Shown: positions 18,043 through 27,679, numbered from the stretch's first letter. The stretch is 64,000 bases of DNA from Egaibacter sp046050465 (GCA_046050465.1 JBJOPS010000047.1:24401-88400); one strand, 5' to 3'. Notes: generated from the letters alone by a model not told the origin. Numbers and translations: made by a program.

Positions 18043-18059
18043 CATCGCTTCGCCATCTC

Positions 18060-19217
18060 ATGAATCACTTCATCCTTCTCGGCATCATCTACTTCGCTTT
18101 CATCAGTCTGGGTCTGCCAGACAGCGTATTGGGCGTCGCCTGGCCGACCATGCGCGCCACGTTGTTGCAGCCGATTGAAGCGGCCGGTTTGATCACGCTG
18201 GTGCTCACCATCTGCTCGGCCATTTCCAGCTTCGCCAGTGGCGCCGTGCTCAAGCGGTTGGGCACCGGGCCGGTGGTGATGATCAGCGGTTTGCTCACCG
18301 GGCTGGCTTTGCTGGGGTTTTCTTTTGGCCCGTCGTTCGGGGTTTTGCTGTTGCTGGCCATTCCGCTCGGGCTGGGCGCGGGCTCGGTGGATGCGGGGTT
18401 GAACCATTTCGTGGCGCAGCATTATTCGTCACGCCACATGAACTGGCTGCACGGCTGCTGGGGCATTGGCGCCACGTTGGGGCCAATCATCATGGGTATG
18501 GCCCTGGCTACCGCGACGGGCTGGATGCAGGGGTATTGGCACATTGCGTTCATCCAGCTGGGTCTGGCGTTTCTGTTTTTGTTGACGCTGGCGCTGTGGA
18601 ACCGCGAGCGCGCCACACCTGACGCGGCGGCACACGATGACCAGCCCCTCACGCTCAAACCGCTGAACCCCAAAGCACCGTGGCTGGCGGTTTCGCTCTA
18701 CCTCGTGTACGCCATGATCGAGGTCGGCACCGGACTGTGGGCGGCCAGCGTGCTGGTGGACGATCGCCATGTGAGTGCACCCACAGCCGGGTTGTGGGTG
18801 TCATGCTTTTACGGCGCCATCATGGCAGGCCGCTTTGGCACCGGCCTGATTGCCGCGCACATGGGCAACCGCCGGCTGGTGCGTTACGGGCTGGTAATGG
18901 CCATGCTGGGCGCGGGGTTGTTCAGCGTGAGTGGCTTGCCCCCGTCGCTGTCATTGGTCGGGCTGATGCTGCTGGGGCTGGGCTGCGCACCGATTTATCC
19001 GTCCCTGATGCACGAAACGGCACGGCGCTTCGATGCCGATACAGCCCGTATAGTGATCGGACGGCAAGTGGGTTTCGCCTACGTTGGCGCAGCAGCAGGC
19101 CCCGCCGCCATGGGTCTGCTGGCAGCAGCAGCAGGCCCGGCGGCGATCATGCCCGTGGTGTTTTTGGCTGTGGTGCTGTTGCTGGTGCTATCGGAGGTCC
19201 TGAATGCAGTGACGTGA
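18060..19217 (+). CDS. MFS transporter, fucose-permease-like
   Basis: A 385-residue major-facilitator protein with about twelve hydrophobic helices. The first helix (HFILLGIIYFAFISLGLPDSVLGVAWP) and the GLGCAPIYPSLMHETARRF stretch resemble the fucose/sugar-permease branch. Its stop lies four bases from the convergent rhamnose kinase gene. No rhamnose ABC importer is visible in the window, so this may be the L-rhamnose carrier, though it is on the other strand from the catabolic operon. A repeat copy lies between the start codon and any promoter. Confidence 0.78.
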   Translation: MNHFILLGIIYFAFISLGLPDSVLGVAWPTMRATLLQPIEAAGLITLVLTICSAISSFASGAVLKRLGTGPVVMISGLLTGLALLGFSFGPSFGVLLLLAIPLGLGAGSVDAGLNHFVAQHYSSRHMNWLHGCWGIGATLGPIIMGMALATATGWMQGYWHIAFIQLGLAFLFLLTLALWNRERATPDAAAHDDQPLTLKPLNPKAPWLAVSLYLVYAMIEVGTGLWAASVLVDDRHVSAPTAGLWVSCFYGAIMAGRFGTGLIAAHMGNRRLVRYGLVMAMLGAGLFSVSGLPPSLSLVGLMLLGLGCAPIYPSLMHETARRFDADTARIVIGRQVGFAYVGAAAGPAAMGLLAAAAGPAAIMPVVFLAVVLLLVLSEVLNAVT

Positions 19218-19220
19218 TAT

Positions 19221-20669
19221 TCAATGCCGTGCCACCCAGCGCTGGTGGTATTCGTGCAGTCCTGCAATGTTCGAAGGCCGCACGGCCTGCAGGAACGACG
19301 GCGTGTCAGGCGCGCCCGATGCGGGCGATTCCCCGCCCCAGCGGCTGAGCAGCCACGCACCACGCGCCGTGCCTTCGAGTTCATCAACACTGGCAAAGCA
19401 GGTGTAACTACCCAGCAGTGATTGAAGCACACCCATGCAGAGCTGGTTTCCTGCCAGCGGCCCCTCGACAACCAGCATACGGCTCCCGGTAGCGGGGTCA
19501 TCGGATGTTTCAGGACGCAGGCACCGGGCCAGCCATGCCGTCATCTGCGCGCAATACAGCGCTGCCAGCGCAGAGCGCCCGGCGACCTCGATGGCCTGCA
19601 ACTCACACCGCTGGCCCGCCCGCAATACATACCCTTGTTGCGCCATGAAAGGACCACCCTGATGCGCGAAGGCGGGGACGGCAAAGGTTTGCGTTTGCAG
19701 TAGATGATGCAGGTCTTGTTCGGTACCCAGATCAGCAGGCGCACCATCCAGCAGGGTCAAAAATTCCCGCCCGCCCATGAACCGTGCCGTCGGCGTGGGT
19801 TGCCCCAGCACACTGACGTTTCCCAGCATATCGCGCCGGGCTTGCAGCGAGTCAATGGGTGCGGCTGGTGCCATCAGCACGGTCCAGGTTCCAGACGAAA
19901 CAAGGGTCAGGCTTGGCGAATTCAAATAGCGGGCAAGGCAGGCGTTGCTGTCATGCACACCCACGTGCACCTGGCAATCGCGCGGCAAGCCCAGTGCGTC
20001 GGCCAGCTGGGGACGAACAAGACCCAGCACCTGCCATGCGGGTTTTAATGGAGCAAACATGGCAGCCCACCCCTGGGACTCTGCCAGATCAGAAAACCTC
20101 TCTCCTTTAACCGACCACAGCTGGGTGTGGCAACCCAGTGAAGACACCTCGCTGCTGGCTACCCCGCAGAGCCACCAGGCCCAATATTGCGGATAAGGCA
20201 GCAGGCAACGGGTTTTCGCCCATACATCGGGGTGGGTGTGTTGTAACCAGTAGAGCTGTCGGGCAGCATTCAGTCCGGCAGGCAGATCCGGGGCCAGCGT
20301 CGAAGAGAAATCGTCCCGAAGGTGCAGGTAGTCTTGTGCCAGATCAGGTGACGCGCTGGCAAATCCGTCGAACTCATAGTCAATGGGCTCCCACGCCAAC
20401 CCTTCTTCACCCAACGCCACGAAGGCCGCACCGTGTGTGCAGGTCATCACCCGCTTGCAATGGCGGGTGGCCGATGAGCTGGCCAGCCCTTGCTGCATCC
20501 AGTTCGTCAAACCGGCAATATCCAGCGCGGGGTAGCCTGAAGCAGACTGCACACTGCGGTTTTCACGGCTTTTGCGGTCCACCACGACCCCGTGATCATC
20601 CACCCACAGCAGTTTGGCGTGGCTTTTGCCGATGTCGATGACCAGCGTGAGGTCTGGCAGACTCACCAT
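19221..20669 (-). CDS. rhaK: FGGY-family carbohydrate kinase (probable L-rhamnulokinase)
   Basis: A 482-residue FGGY kinase. The N-terminal phosphate motif DIGKSHAKLLW is typical, VHVGVHDSNACLARYL and SSGTWTVLM form the usual second-domain entry, and the C-terminal part is shorter than in xylulokinases. It should phosphorylate L-rhamnulose to L-rhamnulose 1-phosphate. It is the last gene of the rhamnose operon, 19 bases after the mutarotase. The ATG at 20669 starts exactly at the conserved fold, and the 25 additional upstream codons overlap the mutarotase gene. Rhizobial rhaK is the closest parallel in gene order. Confidence 0.82.
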   Translation of the reverse strand: MVSLPDLTLVIDIGKSHAKLLWVDDHGVVVDRKSRENRSVQSASGYPALDIAGLTNWMQQGLASSSATRHCKRVMTCTHGAAFVALGEEGLAWEPIDYEFDGFASASPDLAQDYLHLRDDFSSTLAPDLPAGLNAARQLYWLQHTHPDVWAKTRCLLPYPQYWAWWLCGVASSEVSSLGCHTQLWSVKGERFSDLAESQGWAAMFAPLKPAWQVLGLVRPQLADALGLPRDCQVHVGVHDSNACLARYLNSPSLTLVSSGTWTVLMAPAAPIDSLQARRDMLGNVSVLGQPTPTARFMGGREFLTLLDGAPADLGTEQDLHHLLQTQTFAVPAFAHQGGPFMAQQGYVLRAGQRCELQAIEVAGRSALAALYCAQMTAWLARCLRPETSDDPATGSRMLVVEGPLAGNQLCMGVLQSLLGSYTCFASVDELEGTARGAWLLSRWGGESPASGAPDTPSFLQAVRPSNIAGLHEYHQRWVARH

Positions 20670-20688
20670 GACTTGATTTAGCAGGCAA

Positions 20689-21003
20689 TCACGGCAAGTA
20701 GAACAGGCAAGGCAAAGGCTCAACCACGGGGGAGCCATCGGCATTGGTTCGCATCAGGTCACCCATAGATGCCCACCAGCGTTGCATCACCGGGTGCTGC
20801 GCCAGCCTGTCCATGGTGTGGCTGGCGCTGCGTTTGAGCACGGCAAACAGCACGCTGTTTTCCTCATCCAGATAAATGCTGTAGTCGCTCACGCCGGCGC
20901 TCCTCAACAAAGTCACCAGTTCGGGCCAAATGTCGTCATGCCGCTGCTTGTAGGCGTCCATGTTGCCGGGTTTGAGAAACATGCGAAAAGCGATTTTGTC
21001 CAC
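20689..21003 (-). CDS. rhaM: L-rhamnose mutarotase
   Basis: A 104-residue mutarotase that interconverts the alpha and beta anomers of L-rhamnose. Family marks are RMFLKPG, the HDDIWPEL motif with the catalytic His near residue 22, the Tyr-rich strand SDYSIYLDEE, and MQRWWASMGDLM. Length equals the family norm. It lies between the isomerase (44 bases) and the kinase (19 bases) and is cotranscribed with them. Also named rhaU in rhizobia. Confidence 0.93.
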   Translation of the reverse strand: MDKIAFRMFLKPGNMDAYKQRHDDIWPELVTLLRSAGVSDYSIYLDEENSVLFAVLKRSASHTMDRLAQHPVMQRWWASMGDLMRTNADGSPVVEPLPCLFYLP

Positions 21004-21047
21004 CGGAAAGTCCTCAAAATATGCACGGGCTGGTCGATCCAGCCGAA

Positions 21048-22337
21048 TCAGACTATGCCTCCACCACCGCTCACACTTGCAGGGCGTTCCATGGCAACGC
21101 GCTGGCGATAGCCGCTGGCACGGTAAGCACCAACCGGATCAATCGCACCACCTGCTTCCAGGCGCACTCGCTGCAAGATGGGTCCAACATCGGTTTCAAA
21201 GCCGCACTTCAGGGTTCGGGTAGCCATTAGCGCGTCATTTCGTTCCTGTGCTGCATGCAGTGCCGGACGGTCAACGATCAAAGCCTGCGCATAGCTGCGC
21301 TGCACCTGCGCGGCGCTCGTCATCAAACTCTCGATTGGGTCGGTAACGTTGTGGCTTTGGTCCAGCATGTAGGCAGGATCAAACCCGGCGACCTTTTCCT
21401 GTGCGGCAGACACCAGTTCATTGAACACGAGAAACAAGCGGTACGGTGCAACGCTACCTGCGTCCAGGTCGTCGTCACCGTATTTGCTGTCGTTGAAGTG
21501 AAAGCCGGCGAGCTTGCCCGCCGCTATCAGCCGCGCGACGATCATTTCAATATTTACGTTAGGCGCATGGTGCCCCAGATCCACCAGGCACTGGGCTTTG
21601 GCGCCCAGGGCATTGGCCGCCAGGTAACTTGATCCCCAGTCCTGAATCACCGTGCTGTAAAACGCAGGTTCGCAAATTTTGTGCTCCAGAAACATACGCC
21701 AGTCGCCAGGGAGTGCGGCGTAAATCTGGTGGGCGCTCTCCAGGTAGCGGTCAAACGCGCGCCGGAAGTGTTGCTGGCCAGGAAAGTTGCTGCCGTCGCC
21801 CACCCATACAGTCAATGCTTTGCTGCCAAGTCTCTGGCCGATGCCAATGCACTCGATGTTATGCGCTACCGCTTGTGCACGCGTCGCTGCATCCACATGG
21901 GTGAGGCTACCGAATTTGTAACTGTGCGCCTGATCCTTCTGGTTCGAGAAGGTATTCGAATTCATGGCGTCAAATGCCAGGCCGTAACCCTCTGCGGTTT
22001 GGCGCAATTCACTCCAGTCGCTGCATTTATCCCACGGAATGTGCAAAGAAACCGTTGGCGTTGCGCGAGCCAGTTGCTGGATCACCGCGCAGTCCTGCAT
22101 TTTGTCGAACACATGTCGTGGCTCGCCCTTGCCCGGAAAACGGGCAAAACGGGTACCACCAGTCCCCACGCCCCAGCTGGGGATGGCAACACCAAACGCC
22201 GCCACCTTCTTCTTGATATCTTCAATATCGATATGACGGCGCGCAAGTTGTTCACCCAAATGCTCGTAATCGTTATTGGCGTGGCGCAACAACGATTCAT
22301 TGTGTTCTGCAATCCGGGTGGTATCTATGAGCGACAT
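21048..22337 (-). CDS. rhaI: L-rhamnose isomerase, RhaI type
   Basis: A 429-residue sugar isomerase that converts L-rhamnose to L-rhamnulose. It belongs to the RhaI (rhizobial/Bacillus/Pseudomonas) class, not to enterobacterial RhaA. The metal-site region includes DLGHHAPNVNIE and GFHFNDSKYGDDDLDAGSV. I set the start at ATG 22337, which has AAGGA about seven bases upstream. The longer frame begins at a TTG (22355) lacking such a site. It is second in the rhamnose operon, 24 bases after the bifunctional aldolase gene. Confidence 0.92.
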   Translation of the reverse strand: MSLIDTTRIAEHNESLLRHANNDYEHLGEQLARRHIDIEDIKKKVAAFGVAIPSWGVGTGGTRFARFPGKGEPRHVFDKMQDCAVIQQLARATPTVSLHIPWDKCSDWSELRQTAEGYGLAFDAMNSNTFSNQKDQAHSYKFGSLTHVDAATRAQAVAHNIECIGIGQRLGSKALTVWVGDGSNFPGQQHFRRAFDRYLESAHQIYAALPGDWRMFLEHKICEPAFYSTVIQDWGSSYLAANALGAKAQCLVDLGHHAPNVNIEMIVARLIAAGKLAGFHFNDSKYGDDDLDAGSVAPYRLFLVFNELVSAAQEKVAGFDPAYMLDQSHNVTDPIESLMTSAAQVQRSYAQALIVDRPALHAAQERNDALMATRTLKCGFETDVGPILQRVRLEAGGAIDPVGAYRASGYRQRVAMERPASVSGGGGIV

Positions 22338-22361
22338 ATCGATCCTTGTATTCAATGATGC

Positions 22362-24470
22362 TTAACGCGTAAACGCAGCAAGGTTGCCAGCGTCCACATT
22401 GAGAATGTTGCCGGTACTCTTGGCGCTCAAATGTTCCGCAGCGAAGAAATATGTTGCCTCGGCAATGTCTTCGGGAAACACACTGCGCTTGAGCATGGAT
22501 CGGTCACGGTAGAACGCCTCCAGGTCTTCTTCGCTCACCTTGTTGGCTGCGGCCCGCTCCTGACTCCAGGTGCCGGTCCAAATCTTGCTGCCACGAATGA
22601 CAGCATCAGGATTCACCACGTTGCAGCGAATACCCAATGGCGCGCCTTCGAGTGCAAAGCTGCGCGACAGCTGAATCTCGGCGGCCTTGGCAGCACAGTA
22701 AGCCACGGCCTGATTGCTGGCGACCATGCCATTCTTGCTGGCGATGAACACCATGGAGCCGCCCACACCTTGCGCTTTCATCAGCCGGAAAGCTTCACGA
22801 CCGACCAGGAAGTAGCCCGTAGCCAGAATGCTTTGATTGCGGTTCCACAATGCAAGCGTGGTGTCTTCCAGCGGCGCCGCGGATGCAATGCCGGCATTGG
22901 AAACCAGAATATCCACGCCACCATACGCCACTGTTGCTTTGGCGTAGGCCGCGATGACCGAGTCTTCACTGGTCACATCACACACCACACCACACACAAA
23001 GTCTTTGCCGAATTTTTTAGACAACTCACTGACCGTGTTCTCCAGCGATTTGGCGTCAATATCCAGCAGTACGGCACAAGCACCTTCCTGCAACTGTCGC
23101 TCCACGATGGCACGACCGATGCCACCCGCACCACCGGTGACCAGCGCCACCTTGCCAACCAGTGGCTTCGGTTTGGGCATGCGCTGCAGCTTGGCTTCTT
23201 CGAGCAGCCAGTATTCAATGTCGAAGGCTTCCTGTTCAGGCAGCCCAACGTAGGTGTCTACCGCATTGGCGTCGCGCATCACATGGATGGCGTTAACATA
23301 AAACTCACCGGCAATGCGCGCGGTTGCCTTGTCTTTGGCGATGGAGATCATGCCGATGCCAGGAAGCAGGATGATGACCGGATTGGCGTCACGAACGGCC
23401 GGGCTGTTGGCACGTTTGCAGCGTTCGTAGTAGGCAACATAATCGGCCCGGTAAGCCACCAGTTTGGCTTCCAGTGCATCGGCCAGTGCCCGGCCTTCGA
23501 GCTTGTAGACCGACTCTTCCACAATCATGGGACGGATCTTGGTGCGCAGGAAATGGTCAGGACAGGATGTGCCCAATGCTGCCAATGGCACCAGATCGCG
23601 GCTGTTAACAAACTCCATGACAGTGGCCTGGCGATCCACATGCAGCAGTTTGTGGCCAGTCCTGGAGGTAAGGCCGCGCAAAACCGGCAAGATGCGGGCC
23701 AAGGTAGCGTCCTGCTCCAATGAGCCCAGGGATTTGCGCGCCGCACCGCCAAAACTCACCGCTTCTCGTGCCGCGCGTTCATGGGCAAGCCAGTTTTGCG
23801 CGTGCTCAATCACGCCCACGGTGTTTTCGTAGCAAGACCTTGATTCGGCTCCCCACGTAAACAGCCCGTGTCCGGCCAATACCAAACCCCGCTGCTCGGG
23901 GTGCGCCGCCTGGTAACGCTGAAGCATGAGGCCGAGTTCAAAGCCGGGTTTCCTCCAGGGCAACCAGCCAACCGTGCCATCAAAGATTTTTTGAGTCAGC
24001 GCTTCGCTGTTGGCCATCGCAGCAATCGCAATGACCGAATCCGGATGCATGTGGTCCACATGGGCAAACGGAAGGTAGGCATGCAAAGGCGTGTCGATGC
24101 TGGCCGCGCGGGGGTTCAGGTTGAACGTGCAATGCGGCAGATAGGCCACCATTTCATCTTCATGCTCCGGACCACGGTAGATACCTTGCAGTGCCTGCAG
24201 CTTTTCCAGATACAGCGTGGAAAAACCGTCCAGCTTCATGGAGCCAACATCACCACCGGAGCCTTTGACCCAAAGGACTTGAACCTGTTGGCCTGTCAGC
24301 GGGTCTGGCTGGGTAATCTTGGCCGACGTATTCCCGCCGCCATAGTTTGTGATTCTGAGATCGGAACCCAGCAGGTTGGAACGGTACAAAAGCAGCTGCG
24401 GCGCATCCAGTGCGGCCGCAAGATCAGGGTTCCATTGAGGGAAAGCAGCAGGCGACAAAGTTTGAGTCAT
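22362..24470 (-). CDS. rhaD: Bifunctional rhamnulose-1-phosphate aldolase / L-lactaldehyde dehydrogenase
   Basis: A 702-residue two-domain enzyme. The first part (about residues 15-420) is a class II aldolase with zinc ligands in HVDHMH and GHGLFTWG. The second part (from about 435) is a short-chain dehydrogenase with GKVALVTGGAGGIGR and the YCAAK active site. Such fusions cleave L-rhamnulose 1-phosphate to dihydroxyacetone phosphate and L-lactaldehyde and oxidise the latter to lactate. I took the ATG at 24470; the 21 residues further upstream have no resemblance to the family. It is the first gene of the rhamnose operon and is divergent from the LysR gene. Confidence 0.93.
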   Translation of the reverse strand: MTQTLSPAAFPQWNPDLAAALDAPQLLLYRSNLLGSDLRITNYGGGNTSAKITQPDPLTGQQVQVLWVKGSGGDVGSMKLDGFSTLYLEKLQALQGIYRGPEHEDEMVAYLPHCTFNLNPRAASIDTPLHAYLPFAHVDHMHPDSVIAIAAMANSEALTQKIFDGTVGWLPWRKPGFELGLMLQRYQAAHPEQRGLVLAGHGLFTWGAESRSCYENTVGVIEHAQNWLAHERAAREAVSFGGAARKSLGSLEQDATLARILPVLRGLTSRTGHKLLHVDRQATVMEFVNSRDLVPLAALGTSCPDHFLRTKIRPMIVEESVYKLEGRALADALEAKLVAYRADYVAYYERCKRANSPAVRDANPVIILLPGIGMISIAKDKATARIAGEFYVNAIHVMRDANAVDTYVGLPEQEAFDIEYWLLEEAKLQRMPKPKPLVGKVALVTGGAGGIGRAIVERQLQEGACAVLLDIDAKSLENTVSELSKKFGKDFVCGVVCDVTSEDSVIAAYAKATVAYGGVDILVSNAGIASAAPLEDTTLALWNRNQSILATGYFLVGREAFRLMKAQGVGGSMVFIASKNGMVASNQAVAYCAAKAAEIQLSRSFALEGAPLGIRCNVVNPDAVIRGSKIWTGTWSQERAAANKVSEEDLEAFYRDRSMLKRSVFPEDIAEATYFFAAEHLSAKSTGNILNVDAGNLAAFTR

Positions 24471-24657
24471 GGTTTGTTGTATGCGGCGAATTGAAAGTGA
24501 CTGTAACGAGGCCAATCGATAGAAGCAGCGCATATATTTTTATGAGATCAATAAGAAACACTGATACATTGGAAAATGCACATGTAGACGCCACGCACGG
24601 TTCGCACAGGCAGATCAATCGGCGCGCGAAATTGGGAAAAGGCAAGGGAAAACACTG
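24471..24657. promoter_or_regulatory. Divergent promoter region of rhaD and the LysR gene
   Basis: A 187-base AT-richer gap. At 24540-24554 the sequence TTATGAGATCAATAA has the T-N11-A layout with 4-bp arms seen in LysR-type sites. It could bind the adjacent regulator and control the rhamnose operon. The site is short and the assignment is tentative. Confidence 0.35.
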
Positions 24658-25686
24658 ATGAAACGCATTGACACCCAGAACCCGGTTGGCGCCGGCACTT
24701 CAGGGATTTCCCGCAAGGAAACGAGTCTGGCGCCCCCGTCAGCCACCCAGGCGCGCGACAACTGGCTAAAAAATCTGACCCTGCGTCAATTGCGCATCTT
24801 TGAGGCCGTGGCAAGTAACCTGAATTACTCGCGCGCCGCTGACCAACTGAGCCTGAGCCAACCGGCCGTTTCCATGCAAGTGCAGCAGCTCGAGATCGAT
24901 CTGGGATTGCAACTGCTCGTGAAACAGGGAAAAAAGGTAACGCTCAGCCAGGCAGGCGAAGAGATGCTCCGACAAACACGACGCATCTTCAACCAGGTGC
25001 GGATCGCTGAGGAGGCCATATCCGCATTTCATGTGACCGAAGGCCCCAGAGGCGGTGTGCTGCATTTGGGCGTTGTGCCGACAGCCCACTACTTTGCGCC
25101 ACAGCTCCTGATGGCGTTTGCGCAGGAGTGGCCCGGTGTCAAGTTCAAACTGACTGTTGACCGGCGCGACGCCATATTGGCAATGCTGCAGGAGCACCAG
25201 CTGGATGTAGCGATTGCAGGGTACCCGCCATCCGAGGCGGACGTAGAGGCCGAGACTTTTGCTCAGCATCCGCATTGCATCGTTGCTGCGGCCGATCACC
25301 CTCTATCAAAGAGGCGACAAATTCACTGGGATGCACTGAAAGACGAGCCGTTCATTTTTAGAGAGCCCAATTCCGCGACCCGGCAGTTTTTTGAACACCT
25401 TCTGCAAGCTCAATCGCTTCAGGTCAAAGTGTCCATGGAATTGTCGGGCAACGAGACCATCAAGCAGGCTGTCATGGCCGGAATGGGCATCAGTTTCCTG
25501 TCGGCGCACACTTTTCAAATCGAACTTGAAGCCGGTCGTCTTGCCGTGCTGCACCTTGAAGACATGCCCAAGATGCTGGACTGGTGTTTGTTGCACAGGC
25601 GTGACTCATTCCTGTCTGGCGTCAACAATGCATTTCGCTCGTTTGTGATGCTTCACGGTGCGCGCCTGGCCCAATGCCGCATTTGA
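24658..25686 (+). CDS. LysR-family transcriptional regulator (CbbR-like)
   Basis: A 342-residue LysR-type regulator. The winged helix-turn-helix covers roughly residues 40-100 (LTLRQLRIFEAVASNLNYSRAADQLSLSQPAVSMQ), followed by the linker helix and an effector domain with GVVPTAHYFAP. The N-terminus carries about 37 extra, low-complexity residues ahead of the DNA-binding domain, so a later start is conceivable, but the ATG at 24658 has an AAGGG-type site. The domain layout is CbbR-like. Its divergent position beside rhaD suggests control of rhamnose genes, although rhamnose regulators are more often DeoR or AraC types. Confidence 0.88.
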   Translation: MKRIDTQNPVGAGTSGISRKETSLAPPSATQARDNWLKNLTLRQLRIFEAVASNLNYSRAADQLSLSQPAVSMQVQQLEIDLGLQLLVKQGKKVTLSQAGEEMLRQTRRIFNQVRIAEEAISAFHVTEGPRGGVLHLGVVPTAHYFAPQLLMAFAQEWPGVKFKLTVDRRDAILAMLQEHQLDVAIAGYPPSEADVEAETFAQHPHCIVAAADHPLSKRRQIHWDALKDEPFIFREPNSATRQFFEHLLQAQSLQVKVSMELSGNETIKQAVMAGMGISFLSAHTFQIELEAGRLAVLHLEDMPKMLDWCLLHRRDSFLSGVNNAFRSFVMLHGARLAQCRI

Positions 25687-25691
25687 ACCCT

Positions 25692-26900
25692 TCATTCGTG
25701 TCGCAAAGCCTCGATGGGGTCCAGGCGCGCGGCACGGCGAGCCGGAAAGTAGCCAAACAGTACGCCTATTCCTGCCGAGAACAGGAATGACAGCAGGTTC
25801 ACGCCCGGATTAAACAGGTAGGGCACCTCCATGATGCCTGCCAGCGCCATGGAAGCACCAGTGGCCAACACAACGCCGATCAGCCCGCCCAGTGATGCCA
25901 GCGCCACCGCCTCAATCAAAAACTGAAGCAACACCTCACGTTCCAGAGCACCAATAGCCAGACGCAGACCGATCTCCCGTGTGCGCTCAGTCACACTGAC
26001 CAGCATGATGTTCATGATGCCAATACCACCGACCAGCAGACTTACTGCGGCTACCGCCCCCAGAAGCATGGTCATGACCTTGGTCGTGCCTGACAGGGTG
26101 TCAGCAAGTTGCTTGGTATCGAGCACATTGAAGTTGTCTTCAACACCATCGGCCAGCTTGCGCCGCTCGCGAAGCAGCTGCGTCAGGCCGGCCTTGATGC
26201 GCGAGGCATCACTTCCGTCCATCATGGAGACCAGCAAGGTATTCACTCGTGTGTTGCCCGTGATGCGGCGTTGAAGCGTCATGATCGGTACCAGCACCAT
26301 GTCATCCTGGTCATGGCCAAAACTGCCCTGACCTTTGGAAGCCAGAACGCCAACAATCTCGCAGGAAATCTGTTTGACTCGAAGCTGCTCTCCCACTGCA
26401 GGTCGTGTGCCATAGAGTTCGCGCCGCACCGTTTCACCAATGATGCATACCGCAGCGCCTGCGCGCAACTCATCGTCTGAAAACTCCCGGCCATCGCCCA
26501 GTGTCCAGTTGCCCGTGACCAGCCAGGAGTTGGTGCTGCCGATGACGCTGCTGGCCCAGTTGCGTCCGTTGGCGACCAGCGTGGCGCTGGAACGGGCCTC
26601 GGGCGCAACGGCCGAGATGCCGCCAATTTGGGATGCAATGGCATCGGCGTCGACCTCCTTGAACGCTGGGGCACCAGCGCCTGCGGCACCCGGACCCATG
26701 CGCTGGCCAGGCCGTATCTGCAGCAAGTTGGTGCCCAATCCGGAAATCTGGTTTTGAACCGCCAGTGTTGCGCCATTGCCCAGAGTCACCATGGTAATGA
26801 CAGCACTGACACCAATCACGATACCCAAAATGGTGAGGAAGGATCGCATCAGATTGCGCCGGATGGAGCGCAACGCCAGCAGCAACGTGTTGAGCAGCAT
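25692..26900 (-). CDS. MacB-like ABC permease (FtsX domain)
   Basis: A 402-residue permease of the MacB/FtsX type. It has one N-terminal membrane helix (SFLTILGIVIGVSAVITMVTLG), a large periplasmic domain and three C-terminal helices. The motif ERTREIGLRLAIGAL before the second helix and the ending DPIEALRHE are diagnostic. It would work with the separate ATPase encoded just upstream, whereas classical MacB fuses both. The ATG (26900) shares one base with the ATPase stop. The longer frame upstream lies wholly inside the ATPase gene. Likely exports a macrolide-like compound, lipopeptide or siderophore. Confidence 0.9.
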   Translation of the reverse strand: MLLNTLLLALRSIRRNLMRSFLTILGIVIGVSAVITMVTLGNGATLAVQNQISGLGTNLLQIRPGQRMGPGAAGAGAPAFKEVDADAIASQIGGISAVAPEARSSATLVANGRNWASSVIGSTNSWLVTGNWTLGDGREFSDDELRAGAAVCIIGETVRRELYGTRPAVGEQLRVKQISCEIVGVLASKGQGSFGHDQDDMVLVPIMTLQRRITGNTRVNTLLVSMMDGSDASRIKAGLTQLLRERRKLADGVEDNFNVLDTKQLADTLSGTTKVMTMLLGAVAAVSLLVGGIGIMNIMLVSVTERTREIGLRLAIGALEREVLLQFLIEAVALASLGGLIGVVLATGASMALAGIMEVPYLFNPGVNLLSFLFSAGIGVLFGYFPARRAARLDPIEALRHE

Positions 26901-27679
26901 CAGCGACTCCCGGTTGCGGTTGCGGTTGCGGTTTCGATGGCAGGCCTGGCAGTGGTCTGCGCCTCGCTTAGCGCCGCCGGATGCGGGTTGGGCACATCGC
27001 TTTCCACCATGCCATCGACAAAGCGCACGATGCGCTTGGCGTAGGCAGCCATTTCCGCCTCGTGGGTAACCATCAGCACGGTAATGCCGTGCTCCACATT
27101 CAGGCCCCACAGGAGGCTCATGATCTCGCGGCTTCGGTGCGTGTCCAGGTTACCCGTGGGTTCGTCTGCCAGCAGCACGGCCGGCTCCGTGACAATGGCC
27201 CGGGCAATGGCCACGCGCTGCTGTTGCCCACCCGATAGCTCAGACGGCGTGTGGTGTTCCCACCCCGCCAGTCCAACTGCAGCCAGGGCCCTGGCCGCTG
27301 CCGCATGCCGTGCCGCCGCCGATTCACCACGGTACAGCAGAGGCAACTCCACATTTTCCTGCGCAGACGTGCGTGCCAGCAGGTTGAAACCCTGGAAAAC
27401 AAAACCCAGAAAACGGCGGCGCAAGCGTGCGCGCTGATCCCGTGACAGGCTTTCAACATGAACGCCGCGAAACAGGTATTCGCCCGAGGTGGGGGTATCC
27501 AGACAACCCAGTATGTTCATGGCGGTGGACTTGCCAGACCCGCTAGGGCCCATGATGGCCACAAAATCACCGGCTTCAATGGTCAGGTCTACCCCTTTGA
27601 GCGCTTGCAGGGCAGTGGCACCCTCACCGTAGGTTTTGGTCACCCGCCTGAGCTCAATGAGGGGCGCTGTCTGGCTCAC
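26900..27679 (-). CDS. MacB-like ABC ATPase
   Basis: A 259-residue ATPase of the LolD/MacB class. Walker A GPSGSGKST lies at residues 44-52, followed by the signature LSGGQQQR and Walker B VLLADEPTGNLD. It powers the FtsX-type permease encoded one base downstream. The C-terminal tail beyond the fold ends in an Ala-Thr run encoded by a hexanucleotide repeat. Its ATG overlaps the adaptor gene's stop by four bases. Confidence 0.92.
   Translation of the reverse strand: MSQTAPLIELRRVTKTYGEGATALQALKGVDLTIEAGDFVAIMGPSGSGKSTAMNILGCLDTPTSGEYLFRGVHVESLSRDQRARLRRRFLGFVFQGFNLLARTSAQENVELPLLYRGESAAARHAAAARALAAVGLAGWEHHTPSELSGGQQQRVAIARAIVTEPAVLLADEPTGNLDTHRSREIMSLLWGLNVEHGITVLMVTHEAEMAAYAKRIVRFVDGMVESDVPNPHPAALSEAQTTARPAIETATATATGSR
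26911..26934 (-). repeat. Hexanucleotide tandem repeat in ATPase 3' end
   Basis: Four units of CGGTTG (the last one varied to CGGTTT) encode alternating Ala and Thr at the tail of the ABC ATPase. Unit gain or loss would keep the frame, so the tail length could vary between strains without harming the gene. Confidence 0.85.
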
